Shown in pieces: positions 31,530 through 42,652 of a stretch of 64,000 nucleotides of DNA (positions are counted from its first letter, which is position 1; each line of letters starts with the position of its first letter). The notes below the pieces were generated by a model that did no database searches, was not told the origin of the DNA, and saw only the letters and a program-made list of their open reading frames with translations. Source of the stretch: Portunus trituberculatus (lineage: Eukaryota > Arthropoda > Malacostraca > Decapoda > Portunidae); NCBI RefSeq assembly GCF_017591435.1, contig NC_059304.1, positions 31,816,703 to 31,880,702 on the forward strand, written 5' to 3'. A program made the position numbers and the translations under genes.

Positions 31530-33215
31530 TGGGCTCATGAAGGAGGTGAGACGGAGATCTTGATAAGGCGTCGGCGATGATGTTGTCCACCCCTTGATAT
31601 GGTGGACTTCAAGTTGAAGGGTTGAGTTAACAAGGCCCACCTAAGAATGCGTTGGTTTCGGTTCTTCATGGCGTGAAGGAAGGCCAGAGGATTGTGATCG
31701 GTGAAGACCTTCGTAGTTTGAGGACCAGGATGAAGGTAGCACTCAAAACGTTGGAGCGCCAGGACGAGTGCCAGAGCCTCCTTCTCGATGGTGGAGTAGT
31801 TGAGTTGATGTTTCTTCAGCTTGGCGGAGTGATAGGCGATGGGATGGAGGATGCCGCTTGTGGGGTCCGTTTGTAGTAGGACAGCACCCACTCCAACTCC
31901 ACTCGCGTCCACTTGTAGATGGAAGGGCGGGAGTGATCCGGCGTCCAGACCACTGGTTCCGAGGAGAGAACGCCTTGAGGTGTTGGAAGGCTTGGTCACA
32001 GGTCGGGGTCCAGTGGAAGGGGACGGAAGTGCTGATAAGGTCCGTCAGGGGGGCGGCCAGGGTGGAGAAGTTCCTACAGAATCTTCTGTAGAAACCAGCC
32101 ATCCCCAAGAACCTCATGAGAGCTTTCCTGGTGGTAGGGACAAGGAAGCCAAGGATGGCCTCCACGTTAGCTCTCTTGGGGTGAACCTTGCCGTTCCCCA
32201 CCACATGTCCCAGGTAGACCACCGTAGACTTCCCGAAGGTGGACTTGGCCAGGTTGATTGTAAGCCCGGCTTCCTGCAACCGACCCATCAGCCTCCGAAG
32301 ACGGGTCAGATGTGTCACCCAGTCGTCCGAAGTCACCACCAGGTCGTCCAGATATGCAGATGTTCCCTCCAAGTCCTGGGTGATGTAATTTATAGCCCTC
32401 TGGAAGGTGGCGGGAGCATTAGACAAGCCGAAGGGCATCACTGTGTATTGGTATAGTCCGAAGGGGGTGATGAAGGCGGATATTATTCGGGCCTCGTCCG
32501 AGAGGGAATCTGGTAGTAACCTTTAAGTAAGTCTATAGTGGTTACAAATTTGGCTACTCCTATACTATCTATAAGGTCCTCTATCAAGGGCAATGGGTAG
32601 GAGTCTGGCACCGTCACTTTATTTAATTTCCTGTAGTCGGTGCAAAATCGACTACTACCATCTGGCTTAGATGTTAACAGGCAGGGAGAAGCCCAGGGGA
32701 TATACTAGGTTCTGCAAGGTGATGACAGAGCAGATAGTCTACCTCTTTTTCATCAAGTCTCTTTTAATGGGTGAAATGCGATAGGCTGGTTGTCTTATAG
32801 GCTTGATGTCATTAGATATTAATGTTATGTCATGTTGGATAGTATTACAAAGTCCTGGAAGGTCACCTGTGATTTCTGAAAAGTCTAGCAATAACTTTTT
32901 AAGATCAGACTGTTGTGAAGGTGTTAAGGAAAGAAACACCTCATCAAGGTTGGACATGATTTGGCTGTTTGAGGGGCGTCCTTTAGGTGACGAGAAGAGG
33001 AATTCGATGTCGGACTCTTCCTCGGGGGGCACAGGACCAGACTCCTTCCCTACCAGACATACAGGTACAGTGCGAGACAAGTCGTCCTCTGGTTCTCTGG
33101 AGTGGTAAGGTTTCATTAGATTAATATGAACTAGTTGGGAATCCTTACGACGGTCAGGAGTGTGGACCACATAATTTAATGGACTTAGTTTTTGAGCCAC
33201 AACATAAGGTCCCAT
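31530..33215 (-). pseudogene. Reverse transcriptase and RNase H
   Basis: The single frame 33215-32739 starts in the integrase GPY/F module and runs directly into the RT N-terminus: F-S-E-I-T-G-D-L-P-G-L and Q-H-D-I...I-K-P-I-R-Q-P-A-Y-R-I-S-P. After breaks near 32745 and 32505, M-P-F-G-L-S-N-A-P-A-T-F-Q-R and the catalytic Y-L-D-D (32354-32343) follow, then M-R-F-L-G-M-A-G-F-Y-R-R-F. RNase H: L-Q-V-D-A-S-G-V-G-V-G-A-V-L-L-Q, S-T-I-E-K-E-A-L-A-L-V and F-T-D-H-N-P-L. The pol ends I-A-D-A-L-S-R and enters the LTR. Catalytic residues are kept but the frame is broken. Confidence 0.9.
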
Positions 33216-34140
33216 GAACTTACTGTGAAGAGCATTGCCTGGAGTGGGGAGAAAAGTAAAACCTTGTCTCCTGGTTTGAAACTTCTCATGACAGATTTGG
33301 GAAGAGAATTCTGTTGCATTTTAGTTTGAGATTTGAGGAAGTTTGATTTAGCAAAAGATCTGACTTCACTGATTTTATTCTTAAGGTTACTGATGTAGTC
33401 AGACACACTGGGGCTTGAAGGAGTATTTTGAGTAAACCATTGATCCTTTAATATTTTGAGAGGCCCCCTGATCTGTCTACCATAGAGTAATTCAAAAGGG
33501 AGTAACCTAAAGAATCTTGAGGAGATTCTCTTAAAGCGAAGAGAAGGAAAGAGATACTTTCATCCCAGTCTCCTTGATGCTCCAAGCAATACTTCTTCAT
33601 CATGGATTTTAATGTTTGGTGAAACCGCTCCAGACAGCCTTGGGATTGGGGTGGTAAGCCGAGGAGGTAACATGGTCGATGTTTAGCTCATTCACTATCT
33701 GTTGGAAAAAATTGCTAGTGAAATTGCTACCCTTGTCAGACTGAATTTGTTTTGGAATTCCTACCGAGGTGAAAAAATGTATTAGATGTTTTACAATGGT
33801 CTTTGATGTGATGTTCTTAAGAGGGAATGCTTCAGGGTACCTGGTAGTGGGATCCATGAGGGTTAACAAATACTGATTCCCTCGTTTGGTTTTGGGTAAG
33901 GGCCCTACGCAGTCTAGAATGATCTTTTCGAAGGGCTCCGTCTGAACTGGAATAGGCGTCAGAGGAGCTGGCACAAGGCGTTCGTTAGGCTTACCCACAA
34001 TTTGACATATGTGACATGTTTTTACATAGTGTGACACATCCTTTTTCATTCCTGGCCAAAAAAATGTTGAAGAGCCTTCTTGTAGGTTTTTTGGATGCCT
34101 AGATGACCTGACAATCCATCATGAGCTAGTTCTATAATGG
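33130..34140 (-). pseudogene. Integrase: HHCC zinc finger, DDE core and GPY/F module
   Basis: The zinc-finger region reads H-D-G-L-S-G-H-L-G-I-Q-K-T-Y...C-H-I-C-Q (34120-34005). DDE core: I-L-D-C-V-G-P-L-P (first Asp), Q-S-D-K-G-S-N-F (second) and, after a shift near 33655, C-L-E-R-F-H-Q-T (Glu). Then F-K-P-G-D-K-V-L-L (about 33285-33260) and G-P-Y-V-V-A-Q-K-L-S-P-L-N-Y-V-V (33212 on), the GPY/F module. A linker frame (34539-34147) lies between protease and integrase. In most Ty3/gypsy elements this block comes after RNase H; here it comes before RT. Confidence 0.9.
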
Positions 34141-34693
34141 CTGGTCTTACAGACAAGGGATGACAACTTGATGTGTTTCTGACCAGGTGTCTAGTTGTTT
34201 CAGTTCAGGAGGTCTGTAGGCACGCATCAGGACTCCTTCCTGATAATAAAAACAAGGCAATTTAGACATATCCTTTGTCTCACTGGCAACATGTCTGATC
34301 TTAGCCAAAGTGAGATCCTGTTCCTGAGCATTAATCAAATTCTCCTTTGAAATGATGTTATTGTACAAGTTGTCAGTAGAGGCAATCATTGGTGGAGGAG
34401 GTGGTGAAAGGGCAGGGGACTTGGACTGAGACCTGGTGACTGCACACACTGGGAAGAAGTGAGGGGATGTTTCGTCCAGGGTCTTAGTGGGACTTTCTGT
34501 TAAGGGAGAATCAAGAACAATTAAGTTTGGAACAGCCAAGTTACCCGCAAGATCATTACCCAGTACAAGATGTACCCCGGTACTGGCAGTTCACCAGGTT
34601 TAATGGCTACCTCAACCTCTCCTGAAATGAACGGGCACTGTAAGCTAATATTAGCCAAGGGATAGGAGAGCTGTGATTCGAGACCTGTAAGGA

Positions 34694-34927
34694 TCACCTT
34701 CTCCCAGTGAAAGCCTGTTTGATGTTAGGGATGACATCTTCCCTTAAGATGGATTGGGCAGCACCTGTATCACGCAGAACCTTGACATTTATTGCCTTGT
34801 CTTTACCATCAGTCAGGGACACTTTACCTTGATACATGTACGAGTCATAAAGTTCTAGAGGAGAGTTGACAGGGTTAGCTAGGGCCACTGGTTTCTTGTT
34901 CTCAAATGTGTTAGGTTTAGGGGCCAC
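34694..34927 (-). pseudogene. Retropepsin-type protease domain
   Basis: The frame M-A-P-K-P-N-T-F-E holds V-L-R-D-T-G-A-A-Q-S-I-L, with the catalytic D-T-G at 34771-34763. It follows the zinc knuckle directly, as expected for a gag-pol junction. After a frame break the sequence goes on to V-H-L-V-L-G-N-D-L-A-G (near 34580-34550), the usual C-terminal part of such proteases. Confidence 0.8.
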
Positions 34928-34959
34928 AAAAGAAAGTTGACGTTGAGAGGCCTTGCAAT

Positions 34960-36153
34960 TTGGGTGTCTACATTTTTGGATCGTGTGTCCTGGTTTCTTA
35001 CAGTATGTACACCAGGGGAATTATATGCATTTGGCGAGAATCCGGTCGGCTTACCACCCGCCCCCAAAACCTTCCCCAAAGGAGGACCTAACATTAGATA
35101 GTGAACCACGACCTCTACTACCCAGGGATCCCATCAACAAAGCAAACGCATCAGCCACTTTAGCGGCAGACATAAGATCACTCTCTCCCGTTCTTCCACA
35201 TGCCTCAGAATATTAAAGGGTAACTTGTTCTTCCATTCTTCCAGGACCATTAGATTGAGCAACTCCGAAAAGGTGGTAATGTTAAGGGCGGCTAACCATT
35301 TCTTAAATTGTCTTAGTTTCTCACTAGCAAATTCAACATAGGTGTGAGACTCTGGTTTCACATACTTTCGGAACTGTTGTCTGTATCCATCAGAAGTGAT
35401 AGAGTAGGCGTCTAGAATGTTACCTTTGATCTCTTCATATTCTACCTCATCACTAAGGCCGTTGTATACCCTATAAGCTTTTCCTACTAGCTTAGGGACA
35501 AGGAGAGACACCCACTGATCCTTGGGCCATTTATTCCTATTAGCAATGCTCTCAAAAGCGCGAAATGACCCGTCAACATCAGATTCATCAAAAGGGGGAA
35601 CTAGCGGAGCAGCTGTAGCGGGATTAAAGCTTGCTAACTTTTTCTTTATATCTATTTCTTCCCCTCTAAACTTAGCGTCATTTCGTAGGGCTAACTCCTG
35701 AATTTCTAACTCTTTCTCCTGCCTTCTAAGTTGTAACTGAAATTCTCTCTCTTCTTTTTTTTCCCGTAGTTCTCTCTCTTTATCTTTATCTTCTTTTTCT
35801 GCCTGTAGTTGCATTTGTTTTTCATGCATCCGGTATTCTAGTTTAAGCTTCTCAATTTCCCACTGACTTATCCTACTCTTATCCTGTTCTTCCTGGGGAC
35901 TGTGTATTATAGTCCTCGTAGAGGCTGACATGGGAGTTAACTCTTCTATGGCATTTCCTAGCAACTGACCTTCTTGCACTAGATGTTCAACAACTACATT
36001 CTTAATGACCTCTTTAGTCATCTGAGACGTGATGGGAACATCAAAATGTTTAGCGATGGCTTTCCATTGGACCTTCTTTATATTAGCATCTTTAAGTTGT
36101 TCCAGAGAAGGGTCGGCACAAAAATCTTCAACGTTAAACTGAGCGGAAGCCAT
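34960..36153 (-). pseudogene. Gag with coiled coil and CCHC zinc knuckle
   Basis: M-A-S-A-Q-F-N-V-E-D-F at 36153. Residues about 100-165 are a K/E/R/Q-rich helix likely to coil. Residues 180-320 (L-V-P-P-F-D-E-S-D-V-D-G...W-P-K-D-Q-W-V-S-L-L-V) resemble the SCAN-like capsid region of animal gypsy elements with such Gags. The frame slips near 35215. Further on, the knuckle C-T-Y-C-K-K-P-G-H-T-I-Q-K-C (C-x2-C-x4-H-x4-C) is encoded at 35011-34970. Role: particle assembly and RNA packaging in the cytoplasm. Confidence 0.85.
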
Positions 36154-36832
36154 ATTAAATAGATGTTAAACCAAACACAAAAAAAAAAATGATAAGCGAA
36201 TTACTTAAGTGAGGAACTTGGCAGAGTGATAATAAAGGCAACCTTGGAAATTACCTAGATTATACTTAAGTAAACACTTATGAGTACAATCACTAATGAG
36301 GGGTAAACTAGAGAGTTACGGCATTAAGAGGGATCCGGATTACTCTAGTTACGAGACTTGAGAGTGAGGAGCGAATTGTACTGAGACTTGTTATTGATAA
36401 GGAGGCGGATTAGTCTGAGAGACTAGTTAAAATGGCCGATTCTAACTAGCGAGAAAAATGATCCGCGAAGTGAGGGGATTGAGGGTTCGCATGAACATAT
36501 GATGATCCCAACACTTGGATAACACTTATTACACACCTGCCTATGTGCAAAAATAGAGATAAGTGCTATCGGTGAACACGCCTTTCTACCTGGTTTCCTG
36601 CTCTACCACTGCTATGCGATACCAATGAAAGTCACGAAGCACGTTTAACCCAAAAGGAGCCACTTGATCGCACAAAGGTAAATTTAAACCACACGCAGAG
36701 TAAGTCACAGAAAAAAACACATCAAAGTCACAACACCACAGAAACAAAAAAATAATGTAATCACAGAAAAAAAGTCACTGGAAAAATGGAACACTGAACA
36801 TGGGTTATAATAGTCCTGTCACGGTCGCCAAT

Positions 36833-37498
36833 TGTTACGTTCACCGGTTAAACTGGTAAGATTGGCATCGGGGAGCCGGTGAACAATAACAATAAAAAAA
36901 AAAAAACACTGCAGGTTCAACTGGTGAGGAAATGCAAAGGGGGCACTTTAAAAAGCTATTTTAATAACCCATAATGAAACTGACACACAGATATAACATG
37001 AAACATGAAACACAGATATATAACATGAAACACAGGAAAATGACATACACATATACATATAACACAGTAATAAATACAACAATAAAGAACCCAACTTAAT
37101 ACCTAACAATAATCCTAATCCTATATGGAGGCAATGTGGAAAACACGGACGAGGGAAGTGATACTTATGCGGTGTCGCAGTGGTGAAGTGCTGGGTGATG
37201 GTTGATCCTACGGTAGACCCAAGAGGCGTTGTGTTCACTGGTTGAGGCCTGGACCTCAACTGACTTCCAGAAAGCCAAGAGCTGGCTTAACACTTCCGGT
37301 TGAGTCGAATGGGGCCGCGTGAATCCAACTTCGGGACAGTAGCGGGGCTTCATGAAACGGTGACGTGGAGGGTTCATGAGACGGTGGCGTGGAAGGTTCA
37401 CGAGACGGTGACGTGGAAGGGGAGGCGGAGAGGTGGCGAACGAGGTAACAAGCAGAGGAGGTGATGGTAGTGGAGTATGTTACGGGCGGGCCGTAACA
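36833..37498 (-). repeat. 5' LTR and primer-binding site
   Basis: 666 bp. After its 3' end (36833), with two spacer bases, TGGCGACCGTGACAGG (36830-36815) is the probable tRNA primer-binding site; I cannot name the tRNA securely. About 660 bp of leader (36814-36154) precede the gag ATG, unusually long, with no ORF seen. Confidence 0.9.
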
Positions 37499-37502
37499 GT
37501 AC

Positions 37503-38930
37503 AGACAGAGGTGCCCTTATACCAGGTGTTGGAGGTGGAGTACTTCATTTTAGTAAGTATATAATTCATTATATGAAAACAAATTATATATTGTACTGTA
37601 TATATTATGGAGGCTTTATTGTATTGAATGAAATTAAATTTTATCTTTCTCTTCCCACAAGTCTGAGGATCCTGGTGGGGATGAAGTAGGGGTGGTGAGG
37701 GTCCGCCACCACCCTCTATGCCTAGAGCCACCACTCCCCACAACCCAATGCAAGACACCTCCTCTACCCACCTTCACCACCACCAGGCCACAGCCCTCCA
37801 CCTCCGACTTCACAGCACTCCCCCTCCACTTCCGCCTTTCCCTCACAGCCCTCCACCTCCGGCTTCACTGCACTCCCCTCCACCTCCACCTTTCCCTCAC
37901 AGCCCTCCACCTCCGCCATCACAGCACCACCACCCAAGAGATTCAGGGAGAAATCTCCCGGACTGTAATAAAAAAAATTAAAAAAACGTAATAAAATATA
38001 AAAAGTAAAATTTTGTATTGTTTTCCTTTTTAGCATAGCAATGGGAAGTGTATTGTAACATACAAATATTTTTACACATTCTGATATATAGTATGTGATG
38101 AATATATTGAGTTTATGGCTAAAACATTGATTATTCAATACTACAGCTTCAAATCTTGGCGTGCGCGGGCCGCCTGGATGGAGCGCGGTGCATGTTTTCT
38201 AACTTCTGGGGTGAATGGGTTAATGCCCTGGTGGGAGGGGGATCCAGGGGAGATGCAGCCCTCCAAATAAGGTTACATTAGGATAGGTTATGTTAAATTA
38301 GGTTAATGGCCTAGTGGAGGTGTCCAGGGGGAGAGGGCTAAGTTACATTAGGTTAGTTTAATGCCCTAGCAGGCGGGGTCCAGTTAGGTTACATTAGAAA
38401 TTAGGTTATATTAGGTTAGATTAGGTTATGCTTGGTTAGGTTAGGTTGGAAAAACTTGAAATATTATGGAAAATTTCCGTAGTTTTTTTATGCTCATATT
38501 GCGTTTATTTTCCCCACCAAAACCCCCGATTCCCCACAGGCCCCCAAGCTTGTTTGGAGGGATGGAGGGGAAGGGAGGGACATATAAAGAATTACCAACA
38601 GTTTTTATACACTTAACAGATTTACCTGTGACATCTGTGACAAGATGTTTTTGAACAAGGTAGACGCAGATCTGTGCTACAAAAATCATTTGGACATGTG
38701 CATCCAGCCTCTGCCACGTGTACCAGGGCTGTCAGAAAATATTCCCTGCAGAAATTAAATGTGTAGTGTTTTATTTGAGCCTTGCCTTCAATTATCCCAT
38801 TCCCATAATAATATCTTTATATTATGGTGGAATGAGGCTGTACGTCTCAGCTTCGCGTGCTCCTGCGACTAAAGAGTACAATAGTTTTTCCGGCGAGCAC
38901 CAAGGGAGATTCGTCTGGCAGTGTTACTAT
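37503..38930. other. Unresolved region: proline-coding minisatellite and TTAGG-like strings
   Basis: 37790-37925 is a tandem repeat of about 55 bp (CCTCCACCTCCG...CCCTCACAG), about 2.5 units, giving proline-rich frames on one strand. 38222-38450 is rich in GGTTACATTAGG / TTAGGTTAGG strings, not a clean array. AATAAA-like motifs occur near 37965. No transposon ends or credible gene. Confidence 0.5.
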
Positions 38931-39008
38931 CGTTTTCAGTAGCAGCGTTCACGTGTAAAAGCGAACACTTCTGGACCGTTCGCCTTCTGCAAAGTGCTAC
39001 TGAAAACG
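38931..39008. repeat. Small inverted repeat; partner of 28884-28955
   Basis: CGTTTTCAGTAGCAGCGTTCAC on one side and its near-complement TGCTACTGAAAACG on the other make a 77-bp foldback. Its right half is the inverse of 28884-28925. Confidence 0.55.
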
Positions 39009-39419
39009 CCTAATATTTACCTTAGAGGTTATGTAGTGCAGAAAAGGCACTCATAGATCTGGCTTATGAAACCTTATGGGATGCAGAGAGAGTACAGGCA
39101 ATCCCCGCTTAACGAAGGGTTACATTCCTAAAAACCAATTCGTTAAGCGAAACTTCGTTAAGCAAACCGATTATAACAAGTTTAACCCATGACTTGAACT
39201 TCCATTGAGAGTAAGCAAAGCGAGAGTGCATCATAGTACAGTGAAAGGTTTAATGAAAGTAAAGATTATGAAGTTTAACATTTAGGGAGGTAAATTTAAT
39301 TTAAGTCATTATAATGTACACTAATGTATGTATGTACATAACTTTATAATGTTGATTATCTTAAATTTATGAAGGGAGGGAGAGTGAAACGGGAAAGACA
39401 CTAACCGGCAGCCTGTGGA

Positions 39420-39740
39420 ATGTAAACAAAGGGCGCATCATTGTACCGCATACAAAACTTATGTACCACATTTCCACAAGGCTTTCCATTTTATCTATTG
39501 TAGAGTCATGAGTTCAGGTGGTTCTTTTAGCTTGCAAGGAAGATACAGTCTCACCGGCCTTCTTAATAGTCTGCTGACTTGAAAATAGTAGAGACAGTAT
39601 ATGGAGTCAAGATGGTGGCCAGCAATGCTATAGTTTTCTCGCCTCTCTCGTGTCTGTGAATAATATCCAGCTTCACTTCGAGAGTAAGAGACTGCCTGGT
39701 CTTCTTAGGAACACTAGGCCACATTGCAGGGCGTTTTGGT
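39420..39740 (-). pseudogene. Tigger transposase N-terminus (HTH)
   Basis: M-W-P-S-V-P-K-K-T-R-Q-S-L-T-L-E-V-K-L-D-I-I, then H-R-H-E-R-G-E-K-T and T-V-S-T-I-F-K-S-A-D, the CENP-B-like helix-turn-helix at the start of Tigger transposases. After a break, K-K-A-G-E-T-V-S-S-L-Q-A and D-K-M-E-S-L-V-E-M-W follow before homology ends near 39450. The catalytic DDE part is absent. Confidence 0.8.
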
Positions 39741-39814
39741 GATAAGTTGAGCGAGTGAAGATGAGCTGCTGCTGACACTGTTATGGGAGTGAATGGTGCG
39801 TATTGTCCACGAGA

Positions 39815-39960
39815 GGCTTGATCTTGATCTTGATCTTGATTCTACAGGTGTCCCAGGATTTCTCCTGAGACAGGCCTTAGTATTTGCAGCTCCTGGTGTA
39901 TTCAAAAGCTTGTCGGTTTGCGTGATACGGCAGGGCTTGTTCAAACTTGGAAAAAATTAC
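39815..39960 (-). mobile_element. Short 3' end of the LINE family seen at 54421-56677
   Basis: The minus strand ends ...CACCTGTAGAATCAAGATCA with four ATCAAG units (39843-39818), matching the 3' end at 54421-54500 (CACCTGTAACATCAAGATCA). About 140 bp only, a strongly 5'-truncated copy lying in the Tigger element. Confidence 0.65.
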
Positions 39961-40020
39961 CTGGATGAAACTTCGTTAAAGCGAGTTTGGTGTTTGTTAA
40001 ACGAGCAGATAGTAGTAAAA

Positions 40021-40024
<4 letters not shown>

Positions 40025-40100
<76 letters not shown>
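40025..40100. repeat. (TA)n tract
   Basis: 76 bp alternating TA inside the Tigger element. Confidence 0.95.
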
Positions 40101-40103
<3 letters not shown>

Positions 40104-40203
40104 GTTTGGCAGCATATTGGGCCACTGGTTTACCACTACTTTTATGATGTCATATGAGTCATTGGAAGTTAGAGGAGCTACGTACAAATTCTCTCACATT
40201 CTC

Positions 40204-40894
40204 GCATTTATGTTCACAAAACATTTCTATTAGTTTTTCACAAACCTTGCTCCCAAGAAAGGATGTTTTGTAATGCATAAAGTGAAATCTTACATGGAAT
40301 ACCAAAAAATAAAGCAGAGAAGAGATGAGCCACAGACGAAGCGGGAGACTCGCAGCGACTCGGCTGCTTCCTCTTCTTCTTGTGACCCTTTTAGCCTGCG
40401 TGTTGTCTTTCCCCGTGATATTTGTTTCCACTCCTCTATTGCCTGCTATAATGGATATCATATCTTAGTAGTCATATACGCTCATGCCATGAGGATAACC
40501 TCAACTCCGTGGCACTGAGTGACAGTGAATTATTAATGAAATACGAGTACCGCGGTATTTCATTAGTAATTCACTAACATTCAGTGCTACGGAGTCAAGG
40601 TTATTCTCGTGGCATGAGCGTATATGAATACTAAGATATGATATCCATCATAGCAGGCAAGAGAGGAGTGAAAACATAAACATCATGATGAAAGTAACAC
40701 GCAACCAAAAGGGTCACAAGAAGAAGAAGCGGCCGAGTGTCCGCGAGCCTCCCGCTTCGTCTGTGGCTCATCTCATCTCTGCTTTATATTTTGGTATTCC
40801 ATGTAAGATTTCACTTTATGCATTACAAAACAATCCTTTCTTGGGGCAAGATTTGTAAAAAGCTAATAGAAATGTTGTTTTGTGAACATAAAAG
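40204..40894. repeat. Large imperfect palindrome (foldback), arms about 340 bp
   Basis: The left arm 40204-40544 and right arm 40555-40894 are inverse copies, roughly 90 % identical by eye: CTTACATGGAATACCAAAA, GAGCCACAGACGAAGCGGGA, TTCTTCTTGTGACCCTTTT, GGATATCATATCTTAGTA, CATATACGCTCATGCCA. The spacer is about 10 bp and itself holds TACCGCGGTA. No ORF. Fits a foldback/MITE-type element or a hairpin RNA source; class unknown. Confidence 0.9.
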
Positions 40895-41252
40895 CATAAT
40901 ATAAAGACAGTAACACCACCTCCAGAGGTGGTGTTCCCAGCAACCTCAGAGCAACCTGAAAGCAACCTTGTCACCGTCCCTCCAAGCGTTCATGGATGCC
41001 ATTTCGCTGCAAGAGGTTGCTCTGACGTTGTTAAAGAATCTTGGATACAGCTCCAGGAGCACTAGAGACAGGCGGGGAGCCAGCCAATCACAGGGAAACC
41101 ACCGCGTTCGGCCCCTCAACCGGCAAATTCAAACCAAGCAAATTCGCAAAAACGGATGTGGTTGTACGTTATGCGGATTTTTGGTCTAACTTTATATAGT
41201 ACGTTAAACTGGAAATTCGTTAAATGAACGTTTGTTAAGCGGAATATTACTG

Positions 41253-41631
41253 TATTTAATTCAGCCTTTTATATTATGTAAACTCAGTACTTAGGTCTTA
41301 CAAGTATTTCCAATACCATAATCCTTCCTGCAGCCTACTCGGCGTGTGGAGAAAATGGGCCACACTCCCTCTTCTCATAGTAATGCACACAAATGTACAC
41401 ACATGCCAGGTGCCTTTATACCTTTTTGATAGAACATTCAAATGGCTTACTCATTCAAGCAAGAGTCAAAACTCCACTTGTGAATTATATTCATATTGAT
41501 AAAGCCTGTGAAGCACGATTGAAAAATAAAATAAATACGAACTGCAGCACTGAAGCATTCGGTTTCAGCGATCGGACAAGTGATTCTGTAATGTAAACAA
41601 TACATTCAAAACATGCCGTCGCCCGCCACTA
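41253..41631. other. Unresolved spacer
   Basis: No gene, element end or RNA recognised between the Tigger element and the next inverted-repeat element. Confidence 0.5.
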
Positions 41632-42652
41632 AAGGGAGGTTTAGACTTAGCAATTATTAGGAGGCAATACTGCCGAAACGTGTTGCCGATAGCATTTTGG
41701 GTCTCGGTCTGAGACCGGGAGCGCTTCTCGCAGCTAGCTGACCATGTTGGTCTTGTATTGCCGCTAGCGGCAATATAAACAAACATCGGCACCCAGAGAA
41801 GCATCCCTGATGAATGCAGACAACTTCATTTGGAGTCTGGAGGTCGAGGTGACCTTGCTGGAGCAAGTGAGGGAGGTGAAAGAAAGAGAAAATGAGTCTT
41901 CACATAAAGGAAACTTGATTAAGATTTGAAGGAGAGCTATAGTGAGTTTTAAATAGTCCAATCTCATATGTGGTATATTTATGTGCTTCACCCTGCACAG
42001 TAAAATCTAAAACTTTGCCTTTTAAACTTTTTTTTCCCTTTGTAAAGCACTTTAAGAGGATAGTAAGACACGTAAGGAAATAAATTTGGCAACCTATTTC
42101 AAACATTTTTTTTTTTTTACAGTGGACAAGTATTTTCCCCATTTTATGCAGGTTGGGATCTGACCAAAGGTAACAATAATATGATTACAAAAAAGCCAAC
42201 TCAAGTGCTGGTTCCTAAAAAGGTGAAAAAAATAATGAACCAGAAGTATGGAATAAGTGTTTTAAAACCTCCCTCTTGAAAGAGCTCAAGCCAGAGGATG
42301 GAGAAAATACAGAAGCAGGCAGGAAGTTCCAGAGTTAGCATCAACCAGAGCCATCGTTTCCCATTTTTTCAGCCATGAGCACATCCACAGACGTTTCCTT
42401 TTTCTTGCCATCGTCAATTCATGTAAAAAAAAAGAACAGTCATCGCTGCCTATTCATCACTGGAGGAAGAATCTGGACTAAAAAAGTTCTTGCGGAGAGC
42501 CATCTTGTTGGTTTGTTTACTTCCTGCCAGCTCTCGGCAACATCTTCCCAGTAGTGTGAAAGTACTTGCTCCCGAGAGCATCCAGCCGGAATTGTCAGCA
42601 GCATGTTTCGGCAATATTGCCTCCCGAAAATTGCCAACTGTAAATCCCCCTT
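41632..42652. mobile_element. Unclassified inverted-repeat DNA element, about 1.0 kb
   Basis: Ends AAGGGAGGTTTAGACTTAGC and AAGGGGGATTTACAGTTGGC (read inward), continuing into GGAGGCAATACTGCCGAAAC / GGAGGCAATATTGCCGAAAC; about 55 bp of inverted repeat with some ten mismatches. The target duplication is unclear (right side TTAA, left side CTAA). No transposase. A Jockey/BS fragment is inserted at 42185-42345. A palindrome TTGCCGCTAGCGGCAA sits at 41758-41773. Confidence 0.7.
42185..42345 (-). mobile_element. Jockey/BS LINE 3' fragment J3
   Basis: AACTCAAGTGCTGGTTCCTA, then CCTCCCTCTTGAAAGAG, CTCAAGCCAGAGGATGGAG and GGAAGTTCCAGAGTT match the 3' ends of the copies at 13843 and 50812 (read on plus). 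About 160 bp, decayed. Confidence 0.65.

Larger units (their letters stand above)
30841..37498 (-). mobile_element. Complete Ty3/gypsy LTR retrotransposon with integrase before RT (Gmr1-type order)
   Basis: 6658 bp flanked by GTAC (30837-30840 and 37499-37502). LTRs at 30841-31505 and 36833-37498 begin TGTTACGG and end CGTAACA on the minus strand and differ by only a few percent, so insertion is fairly recent. Minus-strand order: primer-binding site, gag with zinc knuckle, protease, integrase with zinc finger and GPY/F module, RT, RNase H, polypurine tract. No env. At least six frameshifts or stops mean this copy makes no working polyprotein. Confidence 0.9.
39095..41252 (-). mobile_element. 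Tigger/pogo element, TA-flanked, internally deleted
   Basis: TA at 39093-39094 and 41253-41254. Ends CAGGCAATCCCCGCTTAAC and CAGTAATATTCCGCTTAAC (13 of 19), with further CGTTAAG-type subterminal repeats on both sides. It keeps only the start of a minus-strand transposase. Inserts within it are a LINE 3' piece (39815-39960), (TA)n (40025-40100) and a large palindrome (40204-40894). Confidence 0.8.

Noticed and set aside
37663..37970. Proline-rich protein gene
   Set aside because: The frame comes from a 55-bp minisatellite and has no start, splice or family support.
38222..38450. Interstitial telomere (TTAGG)n array
   Set aside because: Only scattered TTAGGTTAGG strings with other sequence between; no clean array.
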